Below, in pieces: positions 33,187 through 42,331 of a DNA stretch of 64,000 nucleotides; the stretch's first letter is position 1, and every line of letters starts with the position of its first letter. The stretch comes from BOG-1155 sp963717985 (lineage in GTDB: Bacteria > Desulfobacterota > Syntrophorhabdia > Syntrophorhabdales > WCHB1-27). Location of the stretch: the NCBI GenBank assembly GCA_963717985.1, contig CAVQYC010000004.1:62001-126000 (forward strand), in the 5' to 3' direction. Below the pieces are notes generated by a model. The model saw only the letters and a list, made by a program, of their open reading frames with translations. It was not told the DNA's origin and did not search any database. A program made the translations under genes and the position numbers.

Positions 33187-34545
33187 ATGGAAACAAAGAT
33201 TTTGCTGCAGGAAAATGAGATCCCGACGAAATGGTACAATATACAGGCAGACCTGCCCACTCCTCTGCCGCCCCCGCTACATCCGGGGACAGGTCAACCC
33301 GTGGGGCCGGCCGACCTCGCCCCCATCTTTCCAATGAATCTTATCGAACAGGAGGTGTCGACCGAGCGATGGATAGACATACCCGAGCCTGTGCTGGAGA
33401 AGCTTCTCATGTGGAGGCCGACCCCGCTTTACCGGGCCCACAATCTGGAGCGGTTCTTAGGCACACCTGCCCATATCTATTATAAACACGAAGGAGTGAG
33501 CCCGGCCGGCAGCCACAAGCCGAACACCGCCATTCCCCAAGCCTACTATAACAAGATCGCGGGCACGAAGAGGCTGACCACCGAAACGGGCGCGGGGCAG
33601 TGGGGAAGCGCCCTATCCTTTGCGTGCAACCAGTTCGGGCTCGAATTGAAGGTGTACATGGTGCGGGTAAGCTACAACCAGAAACCCTATCGCCGCATGT
33701 TGATGGAGACGTGGGGCGCCAGGTGCGTCCCCAGTCCCAGTCCGGACACCGCTGCAGGGCGGGGATTCCTGGCACAGGACCCCGACCATCCGGGGAGCCT
33801 CGGCATTGCGATCAGCGAGGCGGTTGAAGACTGCGTCACCTCCAAAGACACAAGGTACTCCCTGGGGAGCGTCCTGAACCACGTGCTCATGCATCAGACC
33901 ATAGTGGGCCTTGAGGCACAGAAGCAGATGGCAAAGGTCAGGGAATATCCTGACGTGGTGATCGGCTGCGTGGGCGGCGGCAGTAATTTCGCCGGACTCT
34001 CATTTCCCTTCGTCCGCGACAAGATCACGGAAGGGAAGAAGACCAGGGTAATCGGGTGCGAGCCCGCGTCCTGCCCCACCATGACGAAGGGTCCTTATGT
34101 GTACGATTTCGGCGACACGGCCGGTACGACACCGCTTCTGGCAATGCACTCGCTCGGTCACGGCTTCGTGCCTGCTCCCATCCACGCAGGAGGCTTGCGC
34201 TATCACGGTCTGGCACCCCTCCTGAGCAAGCTTATTGTCGACGGCTTCGTAGAAGGAAGGGCTTACAACCAAAGCCAGACTTTCGCCGCGGGACTTACGT
34301 GGGCGCGGACAGAGGGATTCGTGCCGGCGCCGGAGACAAACCATGCCATTGCCGCTGTCATAGAGGAGGCGAAGCGCGCAAAAGAGGAAGGCGAGCCTCG
34401 GGTGATCCTGCTCATCTGGAGCGGCCACGGCCTGATCGACCTCTCCGCCTACGACGCCTACCTCTCCGGAAAGCTGCAGGACGCAGGGATGGAGGATGAG
34501 CAGGTCTCGCTTCTCTGCCGGGACCTAAAGCGGGTATGCACATAA
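33187..34545 (+). CDS. trpB: Tryptophan synthase beta-like subunit, TrpB2 type
   Basis: 452 residues, the length of TrpB2 rather than TrpB1. The PLP Lys is in the GSHKPNTAI block at about residue 110, with LTTETGAGQWGSALSFAC, the phosphate loop VGCVGGGSNFAG-like CVGGGSNFAG, and HAGGLRYHGLAPLLSKL. The N-terminal insertion before the PLP Lys (PPPLHPGTGQP) is typical of TrpB2. It condenses indole or serine-derived intermediates to tryptophan. It stands alone without trpA, as TrpB2 genes often do. Confidence 0.92.
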   Translation: METKILLQENEIPTKWYNIQADLPTPLPPPLHPGTGQPVGPADLAPIFPMNLIEQEVSTERWIDIPEPVLEKLLMWRPTPLYRAHNLERFLGTPAHIYYKHEGVSPAGSHKPNTAIPQAYYNKIAGTKRLTTETGAGQWGSALSFACNQFGLELKVYMVRVSYNQKPYRRMLMETWGARCVPSPSPDTAAGRGFLAQDPDHPGSLGIAISEAVEDCVTSKDTRYSLGSVLNHVLMHQTIVGLEAQKQMAKVREYPDVVIGCVGGGSNFAGLSFPFVRDKITEGKKTRVIGCEPASCPTMTKGPYVYDFGDTAGTTPLLAMHSLGHGFVPAPIHAGGLRYHGLAPLLSKLIVDGFVEGRAYNQSQTFAAGLTWARTEGFVPAPETNHAIAAVIEEAKRAKEEGEPRVILLIWSGHGLIDLSAYDAYLSGKLQDAGMEDEQVSLLCRDLKRVCT

Positions 34546-34576
34546 CGCGCGGGCAATCCGACTGCCCATTTTAGGC

Positions 34577-34642
34577 CGCTGCCGCCGCCTCCTCGTGGCA
34601 GACCCGAAGAAACCCGGGCCTACAACGAAGAGGCGGCGGGGT
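34577..34642. repeat. GC-rich inverted repeat after trpB
   Basis: GCCGCCGCCTC near 34577 pairs with GAGGCGGCGG near 34633, with a smaller CCGGG stem inside. It follows the trpB stop and may stop transcription, although a clean T-run is missing. Confidence 0.4.
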
Positions 34643-34722
34643 GGATTTTGGTGATTTGACTCAAAGTAGCCTGCAGTCAATGAAAGAATTTCAAAAATAG
34701 GTCGACTGCAACAAATAAACCA

Positions 34723-35235
34723 CCCTGTAGCAAGCTACAGGGTATTAAAAACCAAAAAGCGGTAACTGTTTGAGGTCTTGTTTTGGCACTCCTTGTTTCT
34801 GGATGTACCTTTCGACCGTTTTCCAATCGGCTCTTTCTCCGACAGTGGCAACATAATAGCCATCTGTCCAGAACTCACCGCCCCAGAGGTGCTTTTTGAC
34901 GGAGGGTTTTCTTGCGAATATCTCCCGAGCGGTGATGCTCTTAAAAATCTGGACGATCCGACCGGGGGAGAGCTTGGGATGCGCTCCGCAGAGAAGGTGG
35001 ATATGATTCTTGTCCATACCCATCGTTTCGATCTCAATTTCATATCGCTCTTCTATGCCCGCAGCCGTCTCTCTGATTATGCGCACAACCTCTTCGTCGA
35101 GAAGGGATTTCCTGTACTTGACCGGGAAGACGATGTGGTAATGAATCTGCCAGGCACAGTGGTATCCTTTTCTAACCCTGCTTTCATCGTCCACCTGTGC
35201 AGTATAACAAAGACCCCCTGTAGCAAGCTACAGGG
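34723..35235 (-). mobile_element. IS200-type insertion sequence
   Basis: The same 20-base palindrome CCCTGTAGCAAGCTACAGGG stands at both ends, 34723-34742 and 35216-35235. These are the hairpins used by HUH single-strand transposases. Only tnpA lies between them. The exact cleavage ends are a few bases outside and cannot be fixed. Confidence 0.85.
34745..35194 (-). CDS. tnpA: IS200/IS605-family transposase TnpA (Y1 HUH)
   Basis: 149 residues. HUH motif HIHLLC (about residue 63), catalytic Tyr in the C-terminal helix of the TVERYIQKQG segment, and the YHIVFPVKYRK opening strand. The frame is intact. It cuts and joins single-stranded DNA at the flanking hairpins. Confidence 0.93.
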   Translation of the reverse strand: MDDESRVRKGYHCAWQIHYHIVFPVKYRKSLLDEEVVRIIRETAAGIEERYEIEIETMGMDKNHIHLLCGAHPKLSPGRIVQIFKSITAREIFARKPSVKKHLWGGEFWTDGYYVATVGERADWKTVERYIQKQGVPKQDLKQLPLFGF

Positions 35236-35290
35236 AACTCTCAAGTTAGAGCGTTCCGCAGAATTCATTCCCTTTTGACGGCCTCGCCCT

Positions 35291-35319
35291 TTGACATAAA
35301 GGGCGTTTTCTTTTATGAT
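35291..35319 (+). promoter_or_regulatory. Sigma-70 promoter overlapping a small hairpin
   Basis: TTGACA at 35291-35296, a 17-base spacer and TATGAT at 35314-35319. The predicted start point is about 15 bases before the AUG, so the leader holds little beyond the AGGAGG site. GCCCTTT/AAAGGGC (35286-35304) forms a hairpin over the -35 box and may act as an operator or as a terminator for upstream transcription. Confidence 0.65.
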
Positions 35320-35341
35320 CATTATAGGAGGACCGTGAATC

Positions 35342-36256
35342 ATGTCCGAAGAAATGATGAACACAAAAGAAGTGGCCCATTATCTGGGGATCCACGAGAA
35401 ACAGGTGTATGCCCTGATCGGCCAGAAAAGGATCCCTGCCACGAGGGTAACGGGCAAATGGGTCTTTCCCCGGAAGCTCATCGATGAATGGATCGAATCG
35501 AGCGCCAGATCGGGGCTGGAAGAGGCGAGACAGAAGAGCAAGAGGGTCGAAGGCGGCCTGCTCGCCTCCGGGAGCAACGACCTCATCCTCGACATGCTTC
35601 AGACGCACGTGCGAAGGATGCACCCCGACTTCTACCTCTTTTCTGCCAGCACAGGGAGCACCGATGGCCTCAAGGCCCTCAACCAGGGCTTCACGGACAT
35701 TGCCTGGTCGCACCTCTACGATCCGGAGTCGGGCGAATATAACATCCCCTTCCTGCCCATATACGTGCCCGACGTCAAGCCCGTGGTCGTGAACCTCTTT
35801 TACCGGGAGCTGGGCTTTCTCCTGGCCGCCCACAACCCGCTGCATATCAAGGGCTTCGAGGACCTGGCGCGCAAGGACGTCCGCTTCATAAACCGGCAGA
35901 AAGGGTCCGGCACGCGGAAACTGATCGACCACCACCTTCTCCGGCTCGGGATCGACCCTGCCGGGATCCATGGATACGACAATGAGGTCAATACCCATAT
36001 TGAAGTCGGCCTTTCGGTCCTTTCGAACGAGACGGACGTAGGTATTGCCACCATCGCCGTCTCCCAGCTTCTCGGTCTGCCCTTCATTCCCATCACCCGC
36101 GAGAGGTTCGACATGATCCTTGACCAGAATACCTTCTTTCAGGGAGGCGTCCAGACCCTGGTGGAGGTGCTCAGGTCGGATAGCTTCCGGGCAAGGGTAG
36201 CAAAGCTCGGCAATTACGACTTCAAGGACTCGGGGAAGATCCTGTATGCGCCATAG
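35342..36256 (+). CDS. Excisionase-type HTH plus periplasmic-binding-fold regulator
   Basis: 304 residues. Residues about 5-55 are a MerR/excisionase-like winged HTH (MNTKEVAHYLGIHEKQVYAL...RVTGKWVFPRKLIDEWI). Residues about 75-300 are a type 2 periplasmic-binding-like domain (LLASGSNDLILDML, YRELGFLLAAHNP, NRQKGSGTRKLIDHHL, DVGIATIAVSQLLGL) of the group used to sense molybdate-like anions or cofactors. It is probably a transcription factor sensing a small ligand. It converges on a TupA-like binding protein gene, suggesting a shared ligand, but this is inference. Confidence 0.8.
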   Translation: MSEEMMNTKEVAHYLGIHEKQVYALIGQKRIPATRVTGKWVFPRKLIDEWIESSARSGLEEARQKSKRVEGGLLASGSNDLILDMLQTHVRRMHPDFYLFSASTGSTDGLKALNQGFTDIAWSHLYDPESGEYNIPFLPIYVPDVKPVVVNLFYRELGFLLAAHNPLHIKGFEDLARKDVRFINRQKGSGTRKLIDHHLLRLGIDPAGIHGYDNEVNTHIEVGLSVLSNETDVGIATIAVSQLLGLPFIPITRERFDMILDQNTFFQGGVQTLVEVLRSDSFRARVAKLGNYDFKDSGKILYAP

Positions 36257-36278
36257 CCGAAGCGGGACTATCCGGCGG

Positions 36279-37169
36279 TCAGTTGCCCACCGGCCACACG
36301 GGATAGAATAGAGGCATGCCACCGAACTCAGCTGCCCTAAAACCCTTCATGAAGGTCTGGGTTTCTCTGGAAAGAAGGAAGTCGGAAAGGGCCTTTGCCC
36401 CTTCATGGTTCGCCTTCGGCACGCGGGCCGGGTTAGCCTCCATGACGATATAAGGGCGCCTCATGTCAGGATCGCCCTCCACCATGATTTGAAGCTTGCC
36501 GAACTTGACCTTCTCGAAGAGGAACGGCATGCGTCCGAACACGACATATGCGCCCCCTTCGCTCGCAAAGGCGGGGATCTCCTCCGCCGACAGGCTGTCA
36601 TCCCTCGTGACCCATGAGCCGCGCGGTTTGATATGGGCCTTCTTCCACAACTTATGGGCCATCTCCCGTCCACCTGCGTCGAGAGCGTCGAGGAAGGGCG
36701 CCTTGGCCCGGGCTATCCTGCGGAATGCCTCGGCGCCGTCCTTTAACCCTTTGATCCTTGCCGGGTCGTCAGGCGGTCCAAGAATCACGAGATCGTTTCG
36801 CGCCCACGGCCGCATGTTCGTACCGTAACCATCCACGACGAGGTCGGTGGTAATATCGCCCGAATGCATGGTCAACAGGTCCGCTTTCCCCTCGCGGAAG
36901 ACCTTGTCGATGTTGGGACGGGGACCCGTGTCGACGAGTACCACTTTGTACCCGGATTCCTTTTCGAACCTTTCGGCGATCTCCTGCCATAAACCGGTCA
37001 TGGTCATGCCGCCGATTACGAGGACGCGGATGATCTTCCTGTCGGCCTTGATCTCCCTGGCCCGAGGGCTCACCCGGTCTCCATCGCCTTGAGCAGCAGA
37101 TGCCGGAGCGCTATAACCTATCGCCAGGCAGAGGCTGATTGCCAATAGCCATGCGGTTCTCTTCCACAT
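36279..37169 (-). CDS. TupA-like (tungstate/molybdate-type) periplasmic binding protein, orphan
   Basis: About 296 residues with a signal peptide (TAWLLAISLCLAIGYSAPASA). The body follows the TupA layout: VLVIGGMTMTGLWQEIAERFEKE, GKADLLTMHSGDI, VVDGYGTNMRPWARNDLVILGPP and LWKKAHIKPRGSW. The TupA anion-binding RGDDSGTH stretch is replaced by LDALDAGGREMAH, so the ligand may differ. There is no TupB/TupC permease or ATPase beside it. ATG 37169 has an AAGGAGG site; the longer frame to 37244 lacks a signal at its start. Confidence 0.72.
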   Translation of the reverse strand: MWKRTAWLLAISLCLAIGYSAPASAAQGDGDRVSPRAREIKADRKIIRVLVIGGMTMTGLWQEIAERFEKESGYKVVLVDTGPRPNIDKVFREGKADLLTMHSGDITTDLVVDGYGTNMRPWARNDLVILGPPDDPARIKGLKDGAEAFRRIARAKAPFLDALDAGGREMAHKLWKKAHIKPRGSWVTRDDSLSAEEIPAFASEGGAYVVFGRMPFLFEKVKFGKLQIMVEGDPDMRRPYIVMEANPARVPKANHEGAKALSDFLLSRETQTFMKGFRAAEFGGMPLFYPVWPVGN

Positions 37170-37250
37170 AGAAACCTCCTTGGTTCCTTCCTTTTCAAGA
37201 TGGCGCGCAGAGCACTGCTCACACGAGATATCCTTTCGGGCCAATCGAAT

Positions 37251-39014
37251 TCACTTCAGCCCGACAATCATGCTATATCCGAAAGAATCCGTTCTGCTCA
37301 TGACAAACAGGTCCCTGTTATAGGAGAGTGTTCCATGCTCGTTATAGTAGGATGTGCTTATCGGAACCGGGGATACCGGCGACTCCCAGAAGGTCCAGAC
37401 GGAAAGGTAAGGTTGCCCGTAAGCATCATAATAACGAGAGTTGCCGTCGCCGGTGTTGGGGGTAACGAAGTTGGCAAAGCTAGTCCAGGTGTGGCCCTCA
37501 CTGCCGGTGTCGGGATAATAGGCAAGAGAAAAGGTATCGGGGGTCGACAACAACGAATTGCTGTCGGTGTATTGCGGAAAAGTCGTTACCCCTGAGCCGG
37601 TAACCTGCATTCTTCCAAAAGCCCATGATGCCCGCGAGACGCCGGCGGAGACATTTACGGCCCCGATCTTGTAAAATTTGTAAGTCCCGGCCACGTCGCT
37701 CAGGGTATAGATAGGCAATGCTTGGTCCGTGGGTATGAAATTCAACTGGAGAATTCTGAGGTAGTACTGATCCGGAATAGTCGTAATAGCGCCTGTGCTG
37801 GTTTGGCCGGCCGGGATATCGTTCTTCGTGGAAACACCCACGACAACGGTTTTGTCATCGGTCATCCTGCCGGTGAAAATCACGTTGTGCGACCCGTCCT
37901 TTATGGTGGCGAAACTATCGTATTCCTTCACCAGCCCGTCCGGCTGTATCCCAAAACAGGTCACTTTCCACAAAAAGTCGTATCCCGGCGCCGTCTTGTA
38001 CGTCGGTGTGCTGTAATCCCAGTAGATTATATCCTTTATGCTGCCTTGACCGGCGGGGAAGAGGGTAGATATCGGGGGGTTCCAGAATTGGGCCTGTTGT
38101 CCAACCCTGGCATTGCTGTATTCCCACTGGATGCTGCTGCCGCTGTTGAGCCCGTGATAGGCGTAGCGGGTCGGGCCGTTGCCCGCCAATGTCGGATATT
38201 CAGGGTTCTGACCGCTACTGGTACCAGCGATATCCCATACGCTATAATCGTTGGTAGCCCTCTGTTTCTGGAATATTGTGAGGGCTTTAGAGCCATCCAC
38301 GGAATAGGTCCAGGTCCCGAGCATCATGTTTTTTCTCGACCCCATGTCCCCATGAAAATCGGCCCCGAATTCGCCTGTTCCCGACGACGCGAGGGTCCCG
38401 TCACCCTGCACTGTTATGGCTACACTGGAAGGCAGTGTTACGGCCGTCGAGCTGTCGTCAACGGGATTGTAATGGGCGCTGTCCAGGAAGTCGGTGAATG
38501 TTGCATTGCCGCTGTCGTCAATGACCAGGGTCCCCCGTTCCCATTTCGCGCTCGGACCGGAGACCAGTGTGTGAAAATACCATGTTCCGGCCAGATCGGC
38601 CTGGATGATAGGACCCGGGGTCGCAGATGCCTGCGCGGATCCCGCACCCTCCCCATCAGTATTCTGAGCCGTTACCATGAAATAATAGGTCACGTTGTTC
38701 GTCAGCCCTTGAAGGACATAGGAGTTGGTGGTGACATTCACCTTGATCGCATCTGCCACGACTATTGCGCCGGAGGCTGTTGCAGCGGCGTAATAGATAT
38801 TGTACGACGTTGCGACGTACTGGGAGGTCCAGCTCAAAGTAACGAGCCGGTCGCCGGATGCTGCCTGCACCCCGGTAACCTGTCCCGGTATTCCCGGGTC
38901 ATACCGGAAGGCATCTCCGGATCCGGCCGCTCCTCCGCCGGAGCAGCCATGCAAAAATAGTCCGATGATGAGGCACAGAACTGCAAGGGACGGTTTGACC
39001 ACGCTACTTCTCAA
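37251..39014 (-). CDS. Fibronectin type III lipoprotein
   Basis: 587 residues. Lipobox in LFLHGCSGGG. Residues about 40-130 are an FN3 domain (GQVTGVQAASGDRLVTLSW...NNVTYYFMVTAQNTDGEG). The rest is beta-rich with two related modules starting AGTWYFHTLV and AGTYKFYKI. It is a surface or outer-membrane lipoprotein with no known activity. It lies 38 bases after the TonB receptor gene on the same strand and may belong with it as a surface partner. Confidence 0.7.
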   Translation of the reverse strand: MRSSVVKPSLAVLCLIIGLFLHGCSGGGAAGSGDAFRYDPGIPGQVTGVQAASGDRLVTLSWTSQYVATSYNIYYAAATASGAIVVADAIKVNVTTNSYVLQGLTNNVTYYFMVTAQNTDGEGAGSAQASATPGPIIQADLAGTWYFHTLVSGPSAKWERGTLVIDDSGNATFTDFLDSAHYNPVDDSSTAVTLPSSVAITVQGDGTLASSGTGEFGADFHGDMGSRKNMMLGTWTYSVDGSKALTIFQKQRATNDYSVWDIAGTSSGQNPEYPTLAGNGPTRYAYHGLNSGSSIQWEYSNARVGQQAQFWNPPISTLFPAGQGSIKDIIYWDYSTPTYKTAPGYDFLWKVTCFGIQPDGLVKEYDSFATIKDGSHNVIFTGRMTDDKTVVVGVSTKNDIPAGQTSTGAITTIPDQYYLRILQLNFIPTDQALPIYTLSDVAGTYKFYKIGAVNVSAGVSRASWAFGRMQVTGSGVTTFPQYTDSNSLLSTPDTFSLAYYPDTGSEGHTWTSFANFVTPNTGDGNSRYYDAYGQPYLSVWTFWESPVSPVPISTSYYNEHGTLSYNRDLFVMSRTDSFGYSMIVGLK

Positions 39015-39052
39015 GATAATTTCTCCATCATATCTATATCCGGCATTGCACC

Positions 39053-41146
39053 TTAAAGGCCGAAGCGGTAGTCAAAGCCGGCGTAGACATACCTGCCGGG
39101 TCTCGGGATCCCATAGGTGTCCTCGTAATCCTTATTGAAGAGGTTATCGGCGCCGATGTACACGGAAACCCTGTCCTTGAACAGCTTTTGGCTCAGCTTG
39201 ATGTTTGTCACGACATAATCGGCCATCGCGTGTCTCACGATAGTGATGTACTGCTGTTTTGAATAAACATACGAGTCGGCCACGTAGACGGTTGAGACGA
39301 AGAGGCTCAAACCGCAATCAAGACCGTACCTGCCGGTAAAAGCAACCTTGTCTCTGGGAACATACTGCACCGGGCCGTTATTATCCGCGAAGGTCGGGCC
39401 CGACAGGTCCCGTGACATGTTAAGCGTATAATCGACCTTCAGCAGAAGGTTTTTCAGAAAGGCTGTTTCCGCCGAAGTCTGGATCCCGTAAAAGCGGAGG
39501 AAGGGATAGTTTACGTTATACGGGTCGAAACCTTCCTTCTGCACCGTCAGGTTATATTTCAAACCGATGAAATTGTAGAGATCGCTATAGAACCCATTGA
39601 TCTTAAAGAGACTTTTCCACGGCAGCTTCTGTTCCGCGCCGAGCTGATATTGGTAAACCTTCTCGGTCACCAGGTTCGGGTTATTGGTATCTCGCAGGTA
39701 GAGCTCGCTCAGGGTAGGAAACTGGATATTCCTCATGAAGGCGAGCTTGAGCCTGGTACCCTGAAGGATGTCGTAGTAAGTGCTTGCGGAGACGCTGTAA
39801 CCGTCGAGATCCTTGTCTTCCCGAATCTGCCAGTGATAGCCGTAGCCCACAGCAAAACCGAGGTTTTTCAGGAGAGCGACGTCATATTCGATGGCCGTGG
39901 AATAAACGCCCACGTCGTAATGATCCGAGACAGGATACAGGATGTAGGGTGGGCTGCCGGCGCCGATGCCGTGGCCCCCCTGAGCCCCGCCGACCCCATT
40001 GCCGGGCTTGACGGCTCCCGCATCCATCCAGGTCTGCGCCTCACCGGAGAAACCCAACGTCACCGCTCCCGCCTTGCCGAAATCGTATTTAGGCTGTATT
40101 GATGCCCCGGTGTTTGTCGCCGTGTTCCTCAAATAGTAGGAGTTCGGTATGAGGGGATCGTTAAAAGAATTGTAATTTTGATTATCGTATTGATCGTTGT
40201 CCTGGGCCATCCGATTGTAATAGACCCTGGAGCGGATGCTCAGGGCGTCCGAGGGGGTGTAATCGGAGGCAAGCTGAAACGTGGAACCCTCATAGTTGGG
40301 AACCCGGCCGAATCGAGCCGGCGGCGCGTAGGGATCGAACTGGTTGTTGATCGCGCTGAAAGGTTTCCCGTACCCCCCCTCGACGAAATTGCCCGTCAGG
40401 GCAAGATGCAAATCGCTGTCAGGAGTAAAACCGAGGCTCAAAAAGGCATTATTCCTGGTGTTGTCGCTGTTCGTACGGTAGCCGGACTGTTCGTTGATGC
40501 TGGTCGTGAAAGGCTTGGCAACGGGGAAGGCATCACGGTGGTAGGCGCTGGTACTTGCAAAGAAATCGTATTTCCCGCTGCTGCCGGAAAGGCTTGCCTT
40601 GGCCAGGTAGGGCGTACCGTTGCCGCCCTCGTAGCCGACGGCGCCCTTCAACGCCCCCTCCCCCTTCTTGGTGGTGATGCTGATCACGCCGCCAAGGCCG
40701 CCCTGGCCGTAAAGCACGGAGCTTGCCCCTGTGGTGACCTTTATTTTGGCGATGCTGTCCACCGGGATCACTGACGGATCGAATTGCCCGTCAAATACGG
40801 AATTGATCGGCACACCGTCCATCAGCACCAGGATATCCTTCGCTTTGAAGCCCCTGATTTCGACGCGTGGCACACCGTCGACACCCAATTTGACATTGAC
40901 GTCCGAGAGAAGGACCAGGACTTCGTCAAGGGTTCTGGCGTTCGATTTCTTGATTTCCTCGGCGGTGATCTCATGCACCGTTTGACCGGCTTCAATAGGG
41001 TTCATTGTTGTCGCCGTGACGGTCACTTCGCCAAGCTGGAAGATATCCTGGCTCTGGTCTTCGGGCGTCCCTATGGCAAACAGCGGTGATGCGAGGAGAA
41101 ACAGGAATATCCAAAGGTGCGCATAGATAGGTAGTGCATGATTCAT
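39053..41146 (-). CDS. TonB-dependent outer-membrane receptor (first)
   Basis: About 697 residues. Signal peptide (AHLWIFLFLLASPLFA), then a TonB-box-like region (LGEVTVTATTMNP), the plug (ARTLDEVLVLLSDVNVK, VEIRGFKAKDILVLMDGVPI, GASSVLYGQGGLGGVISITTKKGE) and a 22-strand barrel ending in YAGFDYRFGL with the usual C-terminal aromatic pattern. It imports a scarce ligand using TonB. A tonB gene lies 4 kb away, across two insertion elements, and may once have been adjacent. The ligand is not predictable from sequence. Confidence 0.9.
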   Translation of the reverse strand: MNHALPIYAHLWIFLFLLASPLFAIGTPEDQSQDIFQLGEVTVTATTMNPIEAGQTVHEITAEEIKKSNARTLDEVLVLLSDVNVKLGVDGVPRVEIRGFKAKDILVLMDGVPINSVFDGQFDPSVIPVDSIAKIKVTTGASSVLYGQGGLGGVISITTKKGEGALKGAVGYEGGNGTPYLAKASLSGSSGKYDFFASTSAYHRDAFPVAKPFTTSINEQSGYRTNSDNTRNNAFLSLGFTPDSDLHLALTGNFVEGGYGKPFSAINNQFDPYAPPARFGRVPNYEGSTFQLASDYTPSDALSIRSRVYYNRMAQDNDQYDNQNYNSFNDPLIPNSYYLRNTATNTGASIQPKYDFGKAGAVTLGFSGEAQTWMDAGAVKPGNGVGGAQGGHGIGAGSPPYILYPVSDHYDVGVYSTAIEYDVALLKNLGFAVGYGYHWQIREDKDLDGYSVSASTYYDILQGTRLKLAFMRNIQFPTLSELYLRDTNNPNLVTEKVYQYQLGAEQKLPWKSLFKINGFYSDLYNFIGLKYNLTVQKEGFDPYNVNYPFLRFYGIQTSAETAFLKNLLLKVDYTLNMSRDLSGPTFADNNGPVQYVPRDKVAFTGRYGLDCGLSLFVSTVYVADSYVYSKQQYITIVRHAMADYVVTNIKLSQKLFKDRVSVYIGADNLFNKDYEDTYGIPRPGRYVYAGFDYRFGL

Positions 41147-41227
41147 CGAAGTTCCGATCAGGTGTTCCTGTGGCCTTTCCACATAGAAAGCCGGTTATCA
41201 TCGGCACACCGTGCCGGTCGGAATGAC

Positions 41228-41263
41228 AAAACAGGAGCCTTGCCTCACGCAAGACTCCTGTTT
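41228..41263 (-). terminator. Terminator after the PEP-CTERM-like gene
   Basis: AAAACAGGAG (41228-41237) pairs with CTCCTGTTT (41255-41263), with an inner CTTGC/GCAAG stem. On the minus strand it is followed by TTTTGT. It separates the PEP-CTERM-like gene from the TonB receptor gene. Confidence 0.75.
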
Positions 41264-41333
41264 GTTGTCGTTATGGTGAGTGACCGGCGCTCGCCTTAAG
41301 CCGCCCCGCGGGCAGGCAGCTTTACCGAAAAAC

Positions 41334-42227
41334 TTACCCTTTTTTTGTCCGATTTCTCCGGAACATCCCAAGACCGCCCAGGCCACCCGCAAGGAGGAAC
41401 AGAGAAGGTGGGACGGGGACAGGGCTGCGGGCCGTGTCGTTGATGGCATAGGAGCTCGTGGTGGAAGGATTCGTCCAGTTAATTCCCTCTCCCTGGTTTG
41501 AATTGTAGCACCAGCCGTACAGGTTGAAAGCTACTACGTCTGAGGAAAGACCGGCGAAACTGTAGCTGACCTCTATATCGCCTGAGTTGATCAGGGATGA
41601 TGAAGGTTTTAGCATTCCCAAATCGAGGTCTATAAACATGAAGGACATGGTGCTGCCTGTGGGCTGGGTGGCGTAAAAAGGCACAGTCGAACCGCCGGCA
41701 GGTTTGTCGGCCTGCGGGCCATAGATGAAGCTTGAACCCCCAAGGGTCAGACCACTTGTACCGAACACGTTGCTCACATAAGTGGTGGATGTGGGTGCCA
41801 GATTTTTAACGGGACTCGCCTGCCAGGTGTAACCGCTGGCATTGATGTTCACGCTGAAATTGCTTGCTATCGGCCCCGAAATCGACAGCATCAGGATCGC
41901 ATTGTCGGTAAACCCGCGACCGCCGTTGTCTTCAAGGTAAAACGAGCCGGATGCAGAATTCTTGTTTGTGGTGATATAGGTATTCTGTCCGGACGTAGCA
42001 CTCGGGTCCGTCGTGATGTACTCAGCATTGAGTCCACCACCCTGGAACTTGATGTAGTACTGATTATTGTTGGTAACGGGGTTGCCGTACGTTGCCGCGT
42101 CATAGTCGTACTTGGGGGGGGGATTTGCGACACTGATAAAGGTGAGGCTGCCTGGCACTGTACCCGCCCAGGCGCCTGACGCAACAGCCAGTAACAGTAT
42201 GCAGCTCCATAACAGGGCTCTCTTCAT
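41334..42227 (-). CDS. PEP-CTERM-like sorted exoprotein
   Basis: About 297 residues. Signal peptide (ALLWSCILLLAVASGAWA), a beta-rich low-cysteine body, and a C-terminal sorting-type tail: PVPVPPSLFLLAGGLGGLGM followed by FRRNRTKKG. That is a proline motif, a hydrophobic helix and a basic end, as in PEP-CTERM proteins processed by exosortase. No exosortase is in view. AAGGAGG before ATG 42227 sets the start. Function unknown. Confidence 0.78.
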   Translation of the reverse strand: MKRALLWSCILLLAVASGAWAGTVPGSLTFISVANPPPKYDYDAATYGNPVTNNNQYYIKFQGGGLNAEYITTDPSATSGQNTYITTNKNSASGSFYLEDNGGRGFTDNAILMLSISGPIASNFSVNINASGYTWQASPVKNLAPTSTTYVSNVFGTSGLTLGGSSFIYGPQADKPAGGSTVPFYATQPTGSTMSFMFIDLDLGMLKPSSSLINSGDIEVSYSFAGLSSDVVAFNLYGWCYNSNQGEGINWTNPSTTSSYAINDTARSPVPVPPSLFLLAGGLGGLGMFRRNRTKKG

Positions 42228-42313
42228 GATTCCTCCTTGAACCATTCCGGTTACTTATTGGGATACTTTGTAATTATATTCTATAACAGTATATTCTTGT
42301 AATGCACATGTCA

Positions 42314-42331
42314 ACATAAATCTTTCCAATT
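42314..42331 (+). repeat. 18-bp direct repeat flanking tandem IS1202-type elements
   Basis: ACATAAATCTTTCCAATT at 42314-42331 recurs exactly at 43687-43704 and 45061-45078, before, between and after the two elements. It is the target-site duplication. An extra T at 43705 precedes the second copy. Confidence 0.85.

Noticed and set aside
37722..38960. A 412-residue plus-strand frame
   Set aside because: Shadow of the FN3 lipoprotein gene, which has a lipobox and domain structure; the shadow has neither.
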